Positions 23,640 to 34,290 of a stretch of 64,000 bases of DNA are shown one piece after another. Each line of letters opens with the position of its first letter. Position 1 is the first letter of the stretch. The stretch is from Pseudeuparius sepicola (taxonomy: Eukaryota; Arthropoda; Insecta; Coleoptera; Anthribidae), in contig OY987298.1 of assembly GCA_963920635.1 (NCBI GenBank), positions 69,771,949-69,835,948 on the forward strand, written 5' to 3'. The translations under genes were made by a program, and so were the position numbers. The notes below the pieces were generated by a model, which did no database searches, was not told the DNA's origin, and worked only from the letters and a program-made list of their open reading frames with translations.

Positions 23640-24719
23640 GCTTAAACAGTTTGAATTGCCTTTTTGTCTAATATGTTCCTCAGTTCATAAAACTTATAAA
23701 ATATTTTTTTTATTCTTTTTATTAAGCAAATTACATGTTCTCCCCAGCATAGGTGTTGATCCACAATGACACCTAGATACCTAATTTTGTCTGTTTTTTG
23801 GATATGGGAGCAAGCACATTGAAGTCCTTCCAACAAGCAGTCACACTCATGTATTTGCATAGTCAACATCTGGGTTTGTCCCCCTTATTCAGAGTAAAAG
23901 TAATGAATTTGGTTTTGTCGAAATTTAATTTAAGCAGGTTGTTGTCAAGCCACATTTTTATTTTTTGTACACTCTTTTCTGCAGTTCGGAAAACACTTTA
24001 CCAAGTATTTTCCCACAATCATTGTATCGTCTGCGTAAGAAATAATTCGACCCACAAATTGTGTACACTGTTTACATACAATAAAAAGAAAATGGGACCC
24101 AGTATTGTACCCTGTGGTATTCCAATCATTACGTCAAGAGGGTTGCTCAGATCAGAGGTCGAAGCCTCCCAGATAGATAATTTTTCAGTAAAGGGTATAT
24201 TGATCCCCGAATTTCGTAGTTATAGAGCTTGTCCAACAATAACTCGTGTGAAACGGTATCGAATGCCTTAGCGAACGTCCAGCACAGCTTTCTCAGTGTT
24301 TGATTCACTTAAAAAACCGAATTGACTAGTAGCCAAGACATATTTTGTTAAAAAAGAAACAAGTCGAACCTTCAGGCTACTTTCGAACATTTTTGAAAAG
24401 TGATTTATTACAGATATGGGTCGGTAATTCCCCATCTTAGTCCTATTATTTGCTTTGAAAATTGGGTGCACAAGTGACTCTTTCCATTGTCGAGGAATAA
24501 CATTCTGACTATAACACATATTAATAATATAGGTCATCGGTTCTATTAAAGAGAGTGTATTTCCCTTTATTATCTTTATGGGGATATTATCTGGACTCGC
24601 TGCACTATAGTTTTTTAGTTTGGATATTAATATGATAACTTCATTTTTTGATACCAGTTCTAGTACCATGGAACTTTCAGGCCGGTGCCTTTCCTTACAT
24701 AGTTTTAGAGGTGCGATAT
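23640..24719 (-). pseudogene. LINE reverse transcriptase, core and thumb
   Basis: Motifs seen: YSAASPDNIPIKIIK, WKESLVHPIFK, NYRPISVINHFSKMFE and TSQFGF (24669-24268), then IPQGTILGPI (about 24113-24084) and SYADDTMIVG (about 24050-24020), in which the catalytic YADD is intact, then KIRYLGVIVDQHLCWGEHV (about 23790-23730). Frames change at about 24268 and again just before YADD, so no single protein is encoded. The C-terminal block with LDLPLWNKSHSQRFIFFLG continues at 23440-23170. Confidence 0.75.
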
Positions 24720-24721
24720 TA

Positions 24722-25506
24722 CAGTAAAGCCCCGCTAATCCGGATCAATTGTATCTGGCTCACTCCGGATTATTGGAACAATATTAAAATATGTAATTGA
24801 GCAACGGTGCAATAAATATTTATCTGCTAGCGCTTTACCACTAACACCACTGTTCAATTTCACTAGGGTTTCCAGTCCGGGATCCCGGGATCTCAAAATC
24901 CCGGGATCCAGGAGGGGTTTTAGATGGGATCCCGGGACTTCAAGATACCGGGATCCCGGTGGGGTCTCGAAAATCCCGGGTTGAGATATAGCGGTCCCAA
25001 AAATCCCGATTTTTTTTAATCTGTTCTCGTCGGTTTTTGTGTAAAATAAATTTTTTTGTACTTTATCGGCGTTTTATTTAGTTTTACCGAAGTTATTTAC
25101 ATATTTATTATGATACAACCGGGGATTCACTTTTTCATTTCACTTACCTATACTATCTCAAAATGGGCTCCCGATCCCGAAAATTGGAAACCCTAAATTT
25201 CACCAATAGATCCTGTTTTTCAGCGAGAGTTAACGTTTTGTGTGTCCTTTTTGGTGCCATGTTGATTGGAACTGGCTCGGGGATATCCCGTTTTATGTTG
25301 GGTTCCACACTTTGTCGGGGATTCCCCATGCTATTCAGTTACAGTGAGAAATTTGTAAAGAAAACACACGACCTGCGATCCGGATTAGAGAATTCGCGGT
25401 CGGTCCGGATTACAAGGTACATAATTTAAAACTTACATTTTTTTATTTTGTCCGGATTACAAGGACATCCGGATTTGTGGAGGTTCGGATTAGCGGAGCT
25501 TTACTG
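24722..25506. mobile_element. Tigger/pogo-like MITE nested in the LINE
   Basis: The ends are CAGTAAAGCCCCGCTAATCC (24722) and the inverse of CAGTAAAGCTCCGCTAATCC (ending 25506), flanked by TA at 24720-24721 and 25507-25508. Internal sequence repeats the TCCGGATTA motif. No transposase is encoded. About 332 bp of it is a further nested hAT MITE. Confidence 0.9.
24864..25195. mobile_element. hAT MITE with perfect 8-bp target duplication, nested in the Tigger-like MITE
   Basis: The termini TAGGGTTTCCAGTCCGGGAT and the inverse of TAGGGTTTCCAATTTTCGGG are flanked on both sides by AATTTCAC (24856-24863, 25196-25203). The left half is packed with ATCCCGGGA-type palindromes, as is the terminus of the hAT element at 1756, so the two are probably the same or related families. 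Confidence 0.93.
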
Positions 25507-26690
25507 TAATTCTTTTAATGCTATTTTGCATTTCGCTTCCTATTTTTATGAAGTATTCATTAAAACTATTTGACTTATCTTTATTAGAAGTTATTGTTTC
25601 ATTTTTGGAGTTAAGAATTTTTGTATTTGTTATATCATTTTCTTTTTCATTTCTTCCTGTAATTTCGTTAATTAATTTCCATGTTTTCTTTGAGTCATTT
25701 TTTATTTTTATAAGTTCTGCTTTATAATAGTTACTTTTTGTGTTTTTAATAAATGATTCAAGTTTGTTTCTATAGTTGTTATATTCATCCAGAAGTTCGG
25801 GTGTGCTTCCCTTTAGTAATCTTTTTTTAATATTGTCTCGTCTTTTGATAGAAACGATTAAGGCCATTGTAATCCAAGGTTTGATTTTACTATTATTACA
25901 ATTTGAAAAAGCTGCATTGTAATATGTTAAATTAATGTAATTATTTAATCTGGAAATGAACAAATCATAAGCTCTCTGACACGAGTGACTATCTAACACC
26001 TCATAGCACATTTCTTGCTTTAGTAAATTTTCTAGTTTAGCGAGGTCAGTTTTCTTTGGAGACTGTTTATTTGGGTTTTTTGTATACTATATGCAACCGA
26101 CTTCGATATATTGGTACATATTTCAATATAGGTAGCAAAGTGATCCGTTAAATCTGTTTGAAAAACTACAGGATACAACTCAAGATGCGCAGCGGGTTCC
26201 TGGGTCGCTTTACAAATATGTGGTCTATAATGCTACTACTTGTGGTTGTTACCTGTGTAGGCTTATTAATGTAAGGAAAAAATCCACGTTCTGTTAATAT
26301 ACTCATATATGAAATTACATTTGGGGAAACAAAATCTGATAGATCGATGTTAACGTCACCCATAAAAAATGCCAGGTTACTACAAGATGCGTCATTAAAA
26401 TATGTCTTTATATCTTTTAGATAAGTGAAAATATTTGTAGATGGTGGGCGATAGGTAGCCGTGATACTTACTTTACCTATAGAAGCAATCTCAAGACACG
26501 CTTTAATTAGTGTAGTCTCGGTCAGAGGCACAATTTGCACTTCAGCATGAAGACTATTTCGAATATAAATGATCAAACCATAATTTATATTATAATTTTG
26601 ATTATAAGTGGATTCATTGTAATAAGCAGTGAAATTTCTTATGTTAAATTGACCTACCTCTTCGACATTCCAAGTTAGACACAAAGTTGA
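25507..26690 (-). pseudogene. LINE endonuclease and linker
   Basis: The endonuclease portion contains GLIIYIRNSLHAEV, SITATYRPPSTN, FFMGDVNIDL and SSIIDHIFVK. The GDxN and DH motifs are those of the exonuclease-III-like LINE nuclease. The linker frame (from an ATG at 26011) contains KPWITMALIVSIKRRDNI and SFNEYFIKIGSEM, typical of the segment between endonuclease and polymerase. The two frames are separated by a gap with stops (about 26012-26165). Confidence 0.75.
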
Positions 26691-26699
26691 TCGAAATTT

Positions 26700-28069
26700 C
26701 TTCTAATGCTTCATATATTGAAGCCAATGATAGCCATTTCTCCCCCCCCTCCCCCCTCTCGCAATCTGTCAACACCTACAAAATCACCTATATAATCAAA
26801 GGTTAAAGTATTGATCTCGCTAATTCTATCAATTTCTTCTAAAAACTTTTACATAAAGAAAAGGATCTAAAACAAGAACAGAAATTCAGTTTCTCCACGA
26901 CCATTCGTGAATGTAAGTATTCTAAAATCATTTTTAATAATAGAACTTAAAAATTCTCACTCTAGAGCGAGATGATTTATTCTTAAATACTTGCTTCTCG
27001 AGTGTTTTGCATGTATTTCCAGGATCTTGATATAATTTTTGTAATCTATTGCACTTAAATAAACAATATAATAATAGGGATACTAATATTTCGTACTAAT
27101 AATAATAAATCATTGCATTATTTTATATATTTTCATTCCATAACAAGACAATGAATGAATATACGCTAATCGAACTAAACACAGCATAGAGTGCCATGGA
27201 TTTCAAGACTGTCAACCTCGCTGTCAACAATAGCGGCGTGGGGGTGCGCGTCATAATAAGTATTTTCAAACGTGTTTTAATATAAATAAAATGAGTGAAA
27301 AATCGAGTGATTTGATATGGAATTTGATAATACTCCACCTGAAATTACATTCACTAATGGTCGTGAATGAATGAACTCGTGGTTCCTCACGCTCGCTAAC
27401 GCTCACGTTCGGAATCTTCCACTCGTATCGAATTTTTTCATTCTAACCTCATTACAGAATTTACTATTCCACACCCCCTTAAAAATAACACTTAAATAAT
27501 TACAATTGGTACTCACAATAGACCTTTATAAATAGTACCTAGTAAGTTAGAATACAGCAAAACAATATTTATATTATATAATATGTAGAATGTAGAACAA
27601 AGTTTATACAGGGTGAGTTTTTTTCGATGCCCACTATGGGGATCTCGGAAACTAGCAGAGCTAGAACAAAGGTTAAATGGGGAAAGAATTGCAGTTTTGC
27701 ATGCTCAATCTAATGCCCCTTTTGGATTTTTAAAAAAGTTCATGGCTTACTAGATATTTTGAAAAGAGTGATTTTTTGCTATTTCATCAGATCTCTGTAG
27801 CTCGGTTTTTTCTGATTATACAGAAAAACTGTAGAGACAAATTGTAGATAATTTTAGGCTTAATAAGATAATCTAATCCAATTTTTTATGTTGTTTGTGA
27901 TTTTTGAGATGACATAAACTTGTGTTTTTTTAAATGTAAGTCATAGTTGGCTGTGGCCTTATAAAATCAGCCATTTTTGAGCTTTCCAAAGATATAATAC
28001 TTGGCATAGTTATTATAAAAAATAAAAGAGCTATGGCTAATTTTCTGTTTTTTTTTAATTTTCACATAG
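26700..28069. other. Noncoding DNA with element ends
   Basis: There is a C-rich tract at 26740-26760. A possible inverted pair (CACGACCATTCGTGAATGTA near 26897, inverse near 27345-27365) may mark a 470-bp MITE. A mariner-type terminus CAGGGTGAGTTTTTTTCGAT starts at 27609 after TA, with no partner found. No gene was recognised. Confidence 0.4.
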
Positions 28070-28075
28070 TCAGCC

Positions 28076-29379
28076 ATGGAATATTTTCATAATTACATTC
28101 TATATAAAATTAAACAGTTGCATGTGCCTGCCAACAGTTTCTTGGTATCTTTCGATGTTTCAAATCTATTTACTAATATTGCGAAAGAATTGACTATTGA
28201 TTTAGTAAAAGAAAAACTAATTGAGAGTGATTATTCGGACGAGTACACTGATGACATTTTAAAATTATTGAATTTGTGTTTGGATCAAAATTTCTTTCAA
28301 TTTGAGGATGAGGTTTATAGTCAGAATAGCGGTCTGGCTATGGGTTCACCATTGTCACCAGTCTTGGTGGATATATATATGCATCATTTATAAATGTTAA
28401 CAACCCACATCAAAACTCACTATTATACTATTTCCGCTATGTTGATGATATCATTGTTCTCTTTTCAGGCTCACGTAACGAACTAGAGGCTTTATTACTT
28501 TATATGAATTCAAAACATCCTTCCATACAATTTTCTATCGAAGTGCAAAACGAACAGGGAAATTTAAATTTCTTAGATCTTAGTATTTCTATTAAAAACA
28601 ACAAACACAGTTTCGATATTTATAGAAAAAATACTAACACAGGCATAATAATTAACAGTTCATCTAACCATCCCTGTTCACACAAAATATCAGCTTTTAA
28701 TAGTCACTTGGATAGATTCCTCAAAGTGCCTTTATCAGAAGGATCCTTCAACAAAGAATTATTAACAATAAAACAGATTGCTGCTAGAAACAATTACAAC
28801 CCGACACTCATAGATAAACTTTTGCTTAAAAAACAACATGAAATCGACTTAAACAATTCTTATATCATTAACCCTTCTTCTATAGACTCAGCTTCAAATT
28901 TGAAATTTAGATCATTAACTTTCTTTGGTCCAACTTGTTATAAGTTAGCTAATATATTTAAAGAACACTTTAGAATTTCACTTAAAGCTTCTGGATCGTT
29001 ACATAACCTGTTCGTTAGAAATAAGGACCAAATAAATATACTGGATAGGAGTGGAGTTTATAAGTTACAGTGCGGAGATTGCGATAATTTTTACATAGGT
29101 AGGACTGGCAGAAACTTTAAAACTAGAATAAAAGAACATACTAATTGTTTAAAAACTGGTTCGAGAAAATCTCATTTTGCTAACCATCTGATTGACACGG
29201 GACATACTTTTAATCAAACGACAGATATCCAAATTTTACATATTGCTAATAAAGGTTATATTTTGAATAATTTAGAATCACTTGAGATATGTAGACATTG
29301 TAAAACTAATTTTGATAGTGTTTTAAATGCTCAAATTGATTTTGAATCATCTAAGACATTTAATTACCTTTTCCACTGA
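28076..29379 (+). pseudogene. Penelope-like reverse transcriptase with GIY-YIG endonuclease, one frameshift
   Basis: Motifs in order: SFDVSNLFTNIAKEL (palm motif A), GLAMGSPLSPVLVDIYM (motif B), YFRYVDDIIVLFSGS (catalytic YVDD, about 28429-28475), LNFLDLSISI, a linker, and the endonuclease VYKLQCGDCDNFYIGRTGRN with RIKEH. The frame changes once between about 28385 and 28400, next to an ATATATAT tract, splitting an otherwise clean protein. About 430 residues remain, so the N-terminal third of the RT is missing. Stop TGA at 29377. With one lesion plus 5' truncation the copy is dead but not old. Confidence 0.85.
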
Positions 29380-29698
29380 TAGCTATTATAGCGATCTAGT
29401 TGGCCAATTTGAATGGCTGTTTACTCTAACAATAGCGAATTCCTGGCTTTCCTACGTAGTTTTTTCTCTTTTTTTTTGGATTTGTGCACTTACTGGTTCA
29501 TTATTATTTTATACCCTGGTCCTGTTTGTTAACAAATAATTTGTTTGTATAATGTTTGCTCCTCTTTTTCTACTTTTAAATTTACCTTATGACATATAGT
29601 TTTGAATGTACAATGCCATTATGGCTGCGTAAGTCATTTGTTTGTATTTTGTTTTTAACTTATTTAACTTATTTACATTTCTGTGTTGTAGTCTTGGC

Positions 29699-29738
29699 CT
29701 GAAGATGTGATTAATTTTTAAAAATCACGAAACCGGTC
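29699..29738 (+). ncRNA. Hammerhead-ribozyme-like core at the Penelope-like 3' end
   Basis: CTGAAGA is followed by GTGATT, a loop, AATCAC, then GAAACCGG. This has the arrangement of the hammerhead core (CUGANGA, stem II, GAAA, stem III). Hammerhead motifs are documented in Penelope-like elements. The canonical CUGAUGA is changed at one base, and I did not establish stems I and III, so self-cleavage is uncertain. Confidence 0.4.
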
Positions 29739-29760
29739 GCCTATTTGAAAAAATAAATTT

Positions 29761-30169
29761 TTTCCTTAATTTTTATTTACCAAAAAGCTTTTTTTTATTT
29801 CGGAAGTTTTTTTTTGTTTTGTTTCATGTATTATTTGTCTCGTTGGTTTATTAAAAATATGAAAATAAGAGAGTAATTGTTTTCTTTTCCCATTTTTGTT
29901 TCAGGTAAACTAAAATTGCGATAAAAAAATATTAAAATGTTGTTGATTGTCTTGAGAAAAAAAAATTAAAGTGCCCCCCCCCCCCCCCTGCTTCTGAAGT
30001 CACGCGACCCCACTGCTTGAGCCACTCATTCTTTTATCTCTTCCTTCGTTTCGCATGTAAGAACCATTTGTTGCACACTTCACGCGGTTGATAAAATTTA
30101 GAGCTATATGTTGATATAACTTTGTTAATAAATGATCTACTGGTTTGTGAGGTTTCAAAAGTATAAGCC
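29761..30169. other. Noncoding DNA with a poly-C run
   Basis: AT-rich; a C run of about 15 bases at 29974-29988. No gene recognised. Confidence 0.5.
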
Positions 30170-30480
30170 TACTTCAATTTTTTGCCTTTTATCCCGGTTT
30201 TTCTTTAGAAACTTCCCTTTCTGTAACTTTCACATCAAAATATAGTTAAAGAAATTTGTTCACGATAAAAACTGAGTAGGTATGAGACATTTCAAAAGCC
30301 TAGGAACACATTGATTTTTTTCTGCTAAAAAATTAAAATACAAAATCGCCTAGGCTTTTGAAATTTCTCACACCTACTCAGTTTTTCATTGTGAACAAGT
30401 TTCCTTAACAACATTTTGATGTGAAAGCTACAGAAAGGGGAAAAAAGCAAAAAATCAAAGTGGCTTAGACTTTTCGAACT
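30170..30480. repeat. Inverted repeat with a third direct copy downstream
   Basis: The segment 30190-30305 (with AAAACTGAGTAGGTATGAG and AGCCTAGG) is mirrored at 30345-30465 (CCTAGGCTTTTGAAATTTC, CCTACTCAGTTTTTCATTG). A further similar copy lies at 30465-30560 (CCTACTCAGTTTTTTATTC). Probably the core of a foldback element whose outer end is 30575-30697. Confidence 0.65.
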
Positions 30481-30574
30481 TCGTAAACCTACTCAGTTTT
30501 TTATTCGGAACAAGTTTTCTTAATAAAGTTTTGTCTTAAAACCTATAAAAAAGGTACTTTACTGATGTGAAATA

Positions 30575-30697
30575 TTACTTTTTTCGAAATTTCCAAGGCA
30601 TGTGATTTTTCGAAACTAAAATTATGTCACAAATTAGTTTCAAAACAAGCAAGGCTGAACGCCCCGGTACCTAACCTATCCGGGGACACACTGTATA
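30575..30697 (-). repeat. Element end related to 22702-22860
   Basis: On the minus strand this begins CAGTGTGTCCCCGGATAGGT next to TATA and continues into sequence matching 22702 onward. The two copies are about 8 kb apart in opposite orientation, with the LINE and Penelope-like element between. Confidence 0.55.
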
Positions 30698-30779
30698 TAA
30701 AAAAATCGTGTTCACTCTAAGGGGGTAATTCACTTGAAGCGGAGTTTACCAAATCGTGACTCTATTGTACGTATTTCAT

Positions 30780-32740
30780 TTTCCAATTTTATGCTAAATT
30801 TATTTATCAGAGTTTTTTCCTGCGTCAGCGAAACTTCTCGTTCAAAGCTTTTGTGCCCGGGACATCCTCAGGGCATGACGATTACATTGAGACTGATTGT
30901 TCTGTTGCCAGTGAAAATGGAGGAAACAGGCGAAAATTAATGATAGTATTTAAGATGATTGGTTTTACCACATATTTGTGAAAAACGCGCGCCAACATCT
31001 ACATAAAAATAAACTCTGATCACGGTTCAGATTGTTAGGATGTTTAAAGATTTCAGTGGATTCGAGGATTTTCCTTTGGATGGGATAATTTTGATAGGAT
31101 TTTAGCATCATTCAGCAAGACTTGGCGTCCCTTGTCCAGATAATGGCCCCTCCGACCGCTATGGCCTTCTTTCCTTCCTAATGTCCATAACATAACCAAT
31201 TGCATCTCCAAAATTCTAAATCGACATAATATAGGTACTAACAAGATTGTCCATGCTCCCTAAATTATCCCAATATTACCAACTGCTTAAGGATATTATA
31301 CTATTGAGTATGAGTTGTGTATATTGTGTGCCATACTTGTGTATATAGTTATGTCAACTGGGCCAGTCTGCAATTGGCGAGCATTATCTGGACACCAGGG
31401 CCGCAGCAGAAAGTAAGCGAAAAAAATTTCAAGAGATCTATTATGTAGAAAATTAAATTTCCTACAAAAAACATTCAGACCACTCTTTCGTACCCCTTAT
31501 AATTGCTAAGTTATTTTGCGACTGATGGTACGCAATGAAGGGGCGCGCGTACGGAACATTCGAATCGTTCTGCTAGTGTTAATACCGCCATTTTGTTCTG
31601 AAAATTGGCATTTACACTTGAAACAGTCTTCATAATAACATATTAAAAAATTAAGCTTAAGTAAATAATAAAAAGTTCATTGCTCACAAGACATCTTGGG
31701 GGTGATCTGCCACCCCCTTATGACTGGCCGATCGTTCTGCAAATAATATATCGATAATTGCGGGCCATCAGAGATGCACTGGAAAACATTTCAACTAAAT
31801 AATAAAACGATGCATTTTTTTACCAGTAAGGGGCGTTCTGCCATCACCTTATGACTGGAGTCAGGGTTAATCCTCGCGGATGACACTTGGTTATGGCCCC
31901 CCCAACATCCTTGCAAAAAATAGGCCTTAACTAAATCATCAGTGGAACATGTACACTGGCTCTCCGACTACTACTACCCTGGCCAGAAAAATGTGTGCAA
32001 AAATTATAGACATAATATGGTCCTTTGAAAGAATATGATAATTCATAGGGCACTATGAGCAAGCACTCACTTTTATTTTTACTTCCATATCACAAAAGAG
32101 TGTTGTGTTGTTATCGAAAATTACTAGACATTTTTCAGTTAAAAATCGACAATAAAATAGAACATTGTTACCACTTTTGTCTCCTCTATGAATGAAAATA
32201 GAGTATTCTTGCTTATTGCCCAAATGATTATGGGCTCGTATAGTTATCAAAACGAATTGCCATTGATGTAAAATTATATGTTCATATTAGATTTGACCTT
32301 AAAAATTTCACAATTTTGGTGATTTCTAACAAAGAAAATGAAATTTAATTTTTGGCCCTGCTGGACATAAGGCACCAACTCTTGCTCAACGATACTAAAA
32401 TCCTATCAAAATCATCCCATCTAAAGAAAAATCCTTGAATCCCATTGAAATCTTTAAACACCCTAACAGTCTGAACTATGACTAGGGTTTATTTTACATA
32501 GTTGTTGGCATGTGTTTTTCACAAATACGTGGCAAAACCAATCACCTTAAATCCTATCCTTAATTTTCCCGCATTTTCACCTGTTCTCTCCATTTTCCGT
32601 GTTCCTATAAATACAATCCCAGGTTATAGAATAATCAGTCTCAGTGTCATTGCCGTGCCCTGAGGATGTCTTGCTTCAACTGGGGACAAAAGCTTGGAAT
32701 GAGAAGTTTCGCTGATGCTGGATTCATCATATTTTGCAAG
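30780..32740. repeat. ~350-bp inverted repeat pair with 1.3-kb spacer
   Basis: The segments about 30800-31110 and 32385-32720 are inverted copies, sharing GAGAAGTTTCGCTGA, CCTGAGGATGTC, AAAACCAATCA and ATCCTATCAAAATCATCCCA-like sequence (complement on the left). The spacer (31110-32385) has no recognisable gene; it holds two diverged copies of a TGCCA...CCTTATGACTGG block (31695-31730, 31838-31860). This may be a Penelope-like or foldback pair. No target duplication was resolved. Confidence 0.55.
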
Positions 32741-32985
32741 TGGAAGTTTCCAATCAAGATTAAATTTATTTAACTTGAATTTGTGGATATCGCGATAAAG
32801 ACAGACGATTGATGCAATAAAAAAAAAATGTTAATTTTAACCAAGGGAATAGCATAATAAAATTAACAAATGTTAGGAGTTTTTTAGATTTTACTGATAT
32901 TATTGAAATACAATAACAGTTTTAGGAAATGACCAGAAGGGTAAAACTTACAGTCTCAGCTCCAGTTTATTAAACAATACATGTG

Positions 32986-33015
32986 TTTCGACTCACCTAG
33001 GGAGTCGCCTTCAGC
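32986..33015 (-). ncRNA. Hammerhead-like core motif
   Basis: On the minus strand CTGAAGGCGACTC is followed by a 7-base loop, then GAGTCGAAACACATG: a perfect 6-bp stem between CTGAAG and GAAAC. It resembles the motif at the Penelope-like 3' end (29699). The surrounding sequence (32933-32975) recurs inverted at 36285-36345. No polymerase gene is attached. Confidence 0.3.
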
Positions 33016-33125
33016 AGTAAAACATTTTGGTAAACCAACAAAGCTAGAAAAAATAAACAATTCAGGTAACATTATATAATCAAAACTCCTCAGTGAAAAT
33101 TAAAGAAACCGTCAAACTTTGGACA

Positions 33126-33704
33126 TAGCCTTAGCTTAGTATGTGGTTGTGGAATAAGGTAGCCTTAAAGTTAAAAAGGCTCAAACTGGTCAACTACACA
33201 ATAGTTCGTAAAATGGTGGCATCTAAAAGAGATTAAGCAATGTGGTAAAAACAGGCTAAAAATATAAATGTTTACAACTCTTACCCAAGAGAGATATCAC
33301 GCACGCTAAAGTCGATAATGAAGAGAAGTCAAGAAAAATAAAAAACATTTGTACCGTGTTTTTTTTTTGGGAAAAGAAGTCTCACTATGACATTTCGTGC
33401 TTGGCGTAGTTTCTTCTGCTTCCAACTTGTCGACCGCTTCTGACACCAGACATATTTGATTTTTTAAAGGCCGTTCTGACCTGATGTCCAAATTATTAGT
33501 ATACTCGAAAGATGAAATTTTGGTTCTTAGGACCCCCCCAAAAATCACAGCACAAATGTTTTTTTGATTTTTCTTGACTTTACTTCGTTATCGACTTTAG
33601 AGTGCGTGATATCTCTCCCGAGTAAGAGGTGTAAACATCTATATTTTTTAACCATAAAGTTACCTTCTTCCACCATCACATACTTTGCTAAATCTATTAG
33701 TCAA
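33126..33704. mobile_element. Foldback MITE inserted in the left arm
   Basis: The arms about 33126-33345 and 33555-33704 are inverted copies (CTTAGTATGTGGTTGTGG against CCACCATCACATACTTTG; GAGATATCACGCAC against GTGCGTGATATCTC). The corresponding right arm of the host element lacks this block, which shows it is an insertion. Confidence 0.7.
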
Positions 33705-34290
33705 AGAGCCGGCCGCATGATTTCAACTCTCATAAGCTTATAGAATAAGTAATGTAGAGAGTATATTTCTTTACTTGAAGCGAGTAGGTTACCTCAGATA
33801 ATATGGGCCCGATCATTGTTATTTAAAGAAGTTGTGGATAATTTTTATTTTTTTTATAGGTACAACCCGTCCCAAGAACATATTTACTACTTTTTCGCAA
33901 AAGTCTTTTGACAAATTTGAAAAGTGCCGTTCTAAAAATAGAAGAAGATGGTGAATTTCTTAATTGGGTCTTGTACTTTCCTCCAGTACCAAAAGAAACC
34001 TCGAAAATCTGATATTTAACAAAATTTCCCGACCCCCGATTTCCAAGTTTCGAGAAACAGGACGGCTGTAGAATTAGCGAAATTGACGGGAAATCCTGAG
34101 GAACCGCTCTTATAAATTGCGTGTTTTTTTTTCTCATTTTCTAATCTTTCGGGGGCACCAAGAAACATCTCCACCTCATCTGAAGACTTGAGGGAAGCTT
34201 TAAAAATTCCGACCCCAGAGCCCCGAGCTGTAGCTTGTCAAAAAAGGGCAATTTCTGACAGTTTACGGACTTGGGCTTTTAGGTGACGGG

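Larger units (their letters stand above)
23170..26690 (-). mobile_element. CR1/jockey-like LINE interrupted by a Tigger-like MITE
   Basis: The minus strand carries, 5' to 3': an apurinic-type endonuclease (26690-26166), a linker (26011-25507), a MITE insertion (24722-25506), a reverse transcriptase (24669-about 23900) and a C-terminal domain to about 23170. The reading frame N-terminal to the MITE ends in SIKRITVKLR, and the next LINE sequence resumes at 24719 with VLELVSKNEV about 17 codons further on. The 5' end is truncated within the endonuclease. Clade placement between CR1 and jockey is uncertain. Confidence 0.75.
28070..29760 (+). mobile_element. Penelope-like element, 5'-truncated
   Basis: A reverse transcriptase followed by a GIY-YIG endonuclease identifies the Penelope-like order. 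The 5' boundary lies near 28070, where the reading frame starts abruptly after a stop. The 3' region ends with a CTGAAGA-stem-GAAAC motif at 29699-29738 and an AATAAA at about 29752, as is common at the 3' ends of Penelope-like elements. Confidence 0.85.

Noticed and set aside
23798..24271. 157-codon plus ORF
   Set aside because: It is antisense to the LINE reverse transcriptase; the minus strand carries the IPQGTILGP and YADDT motifs over the same interval.
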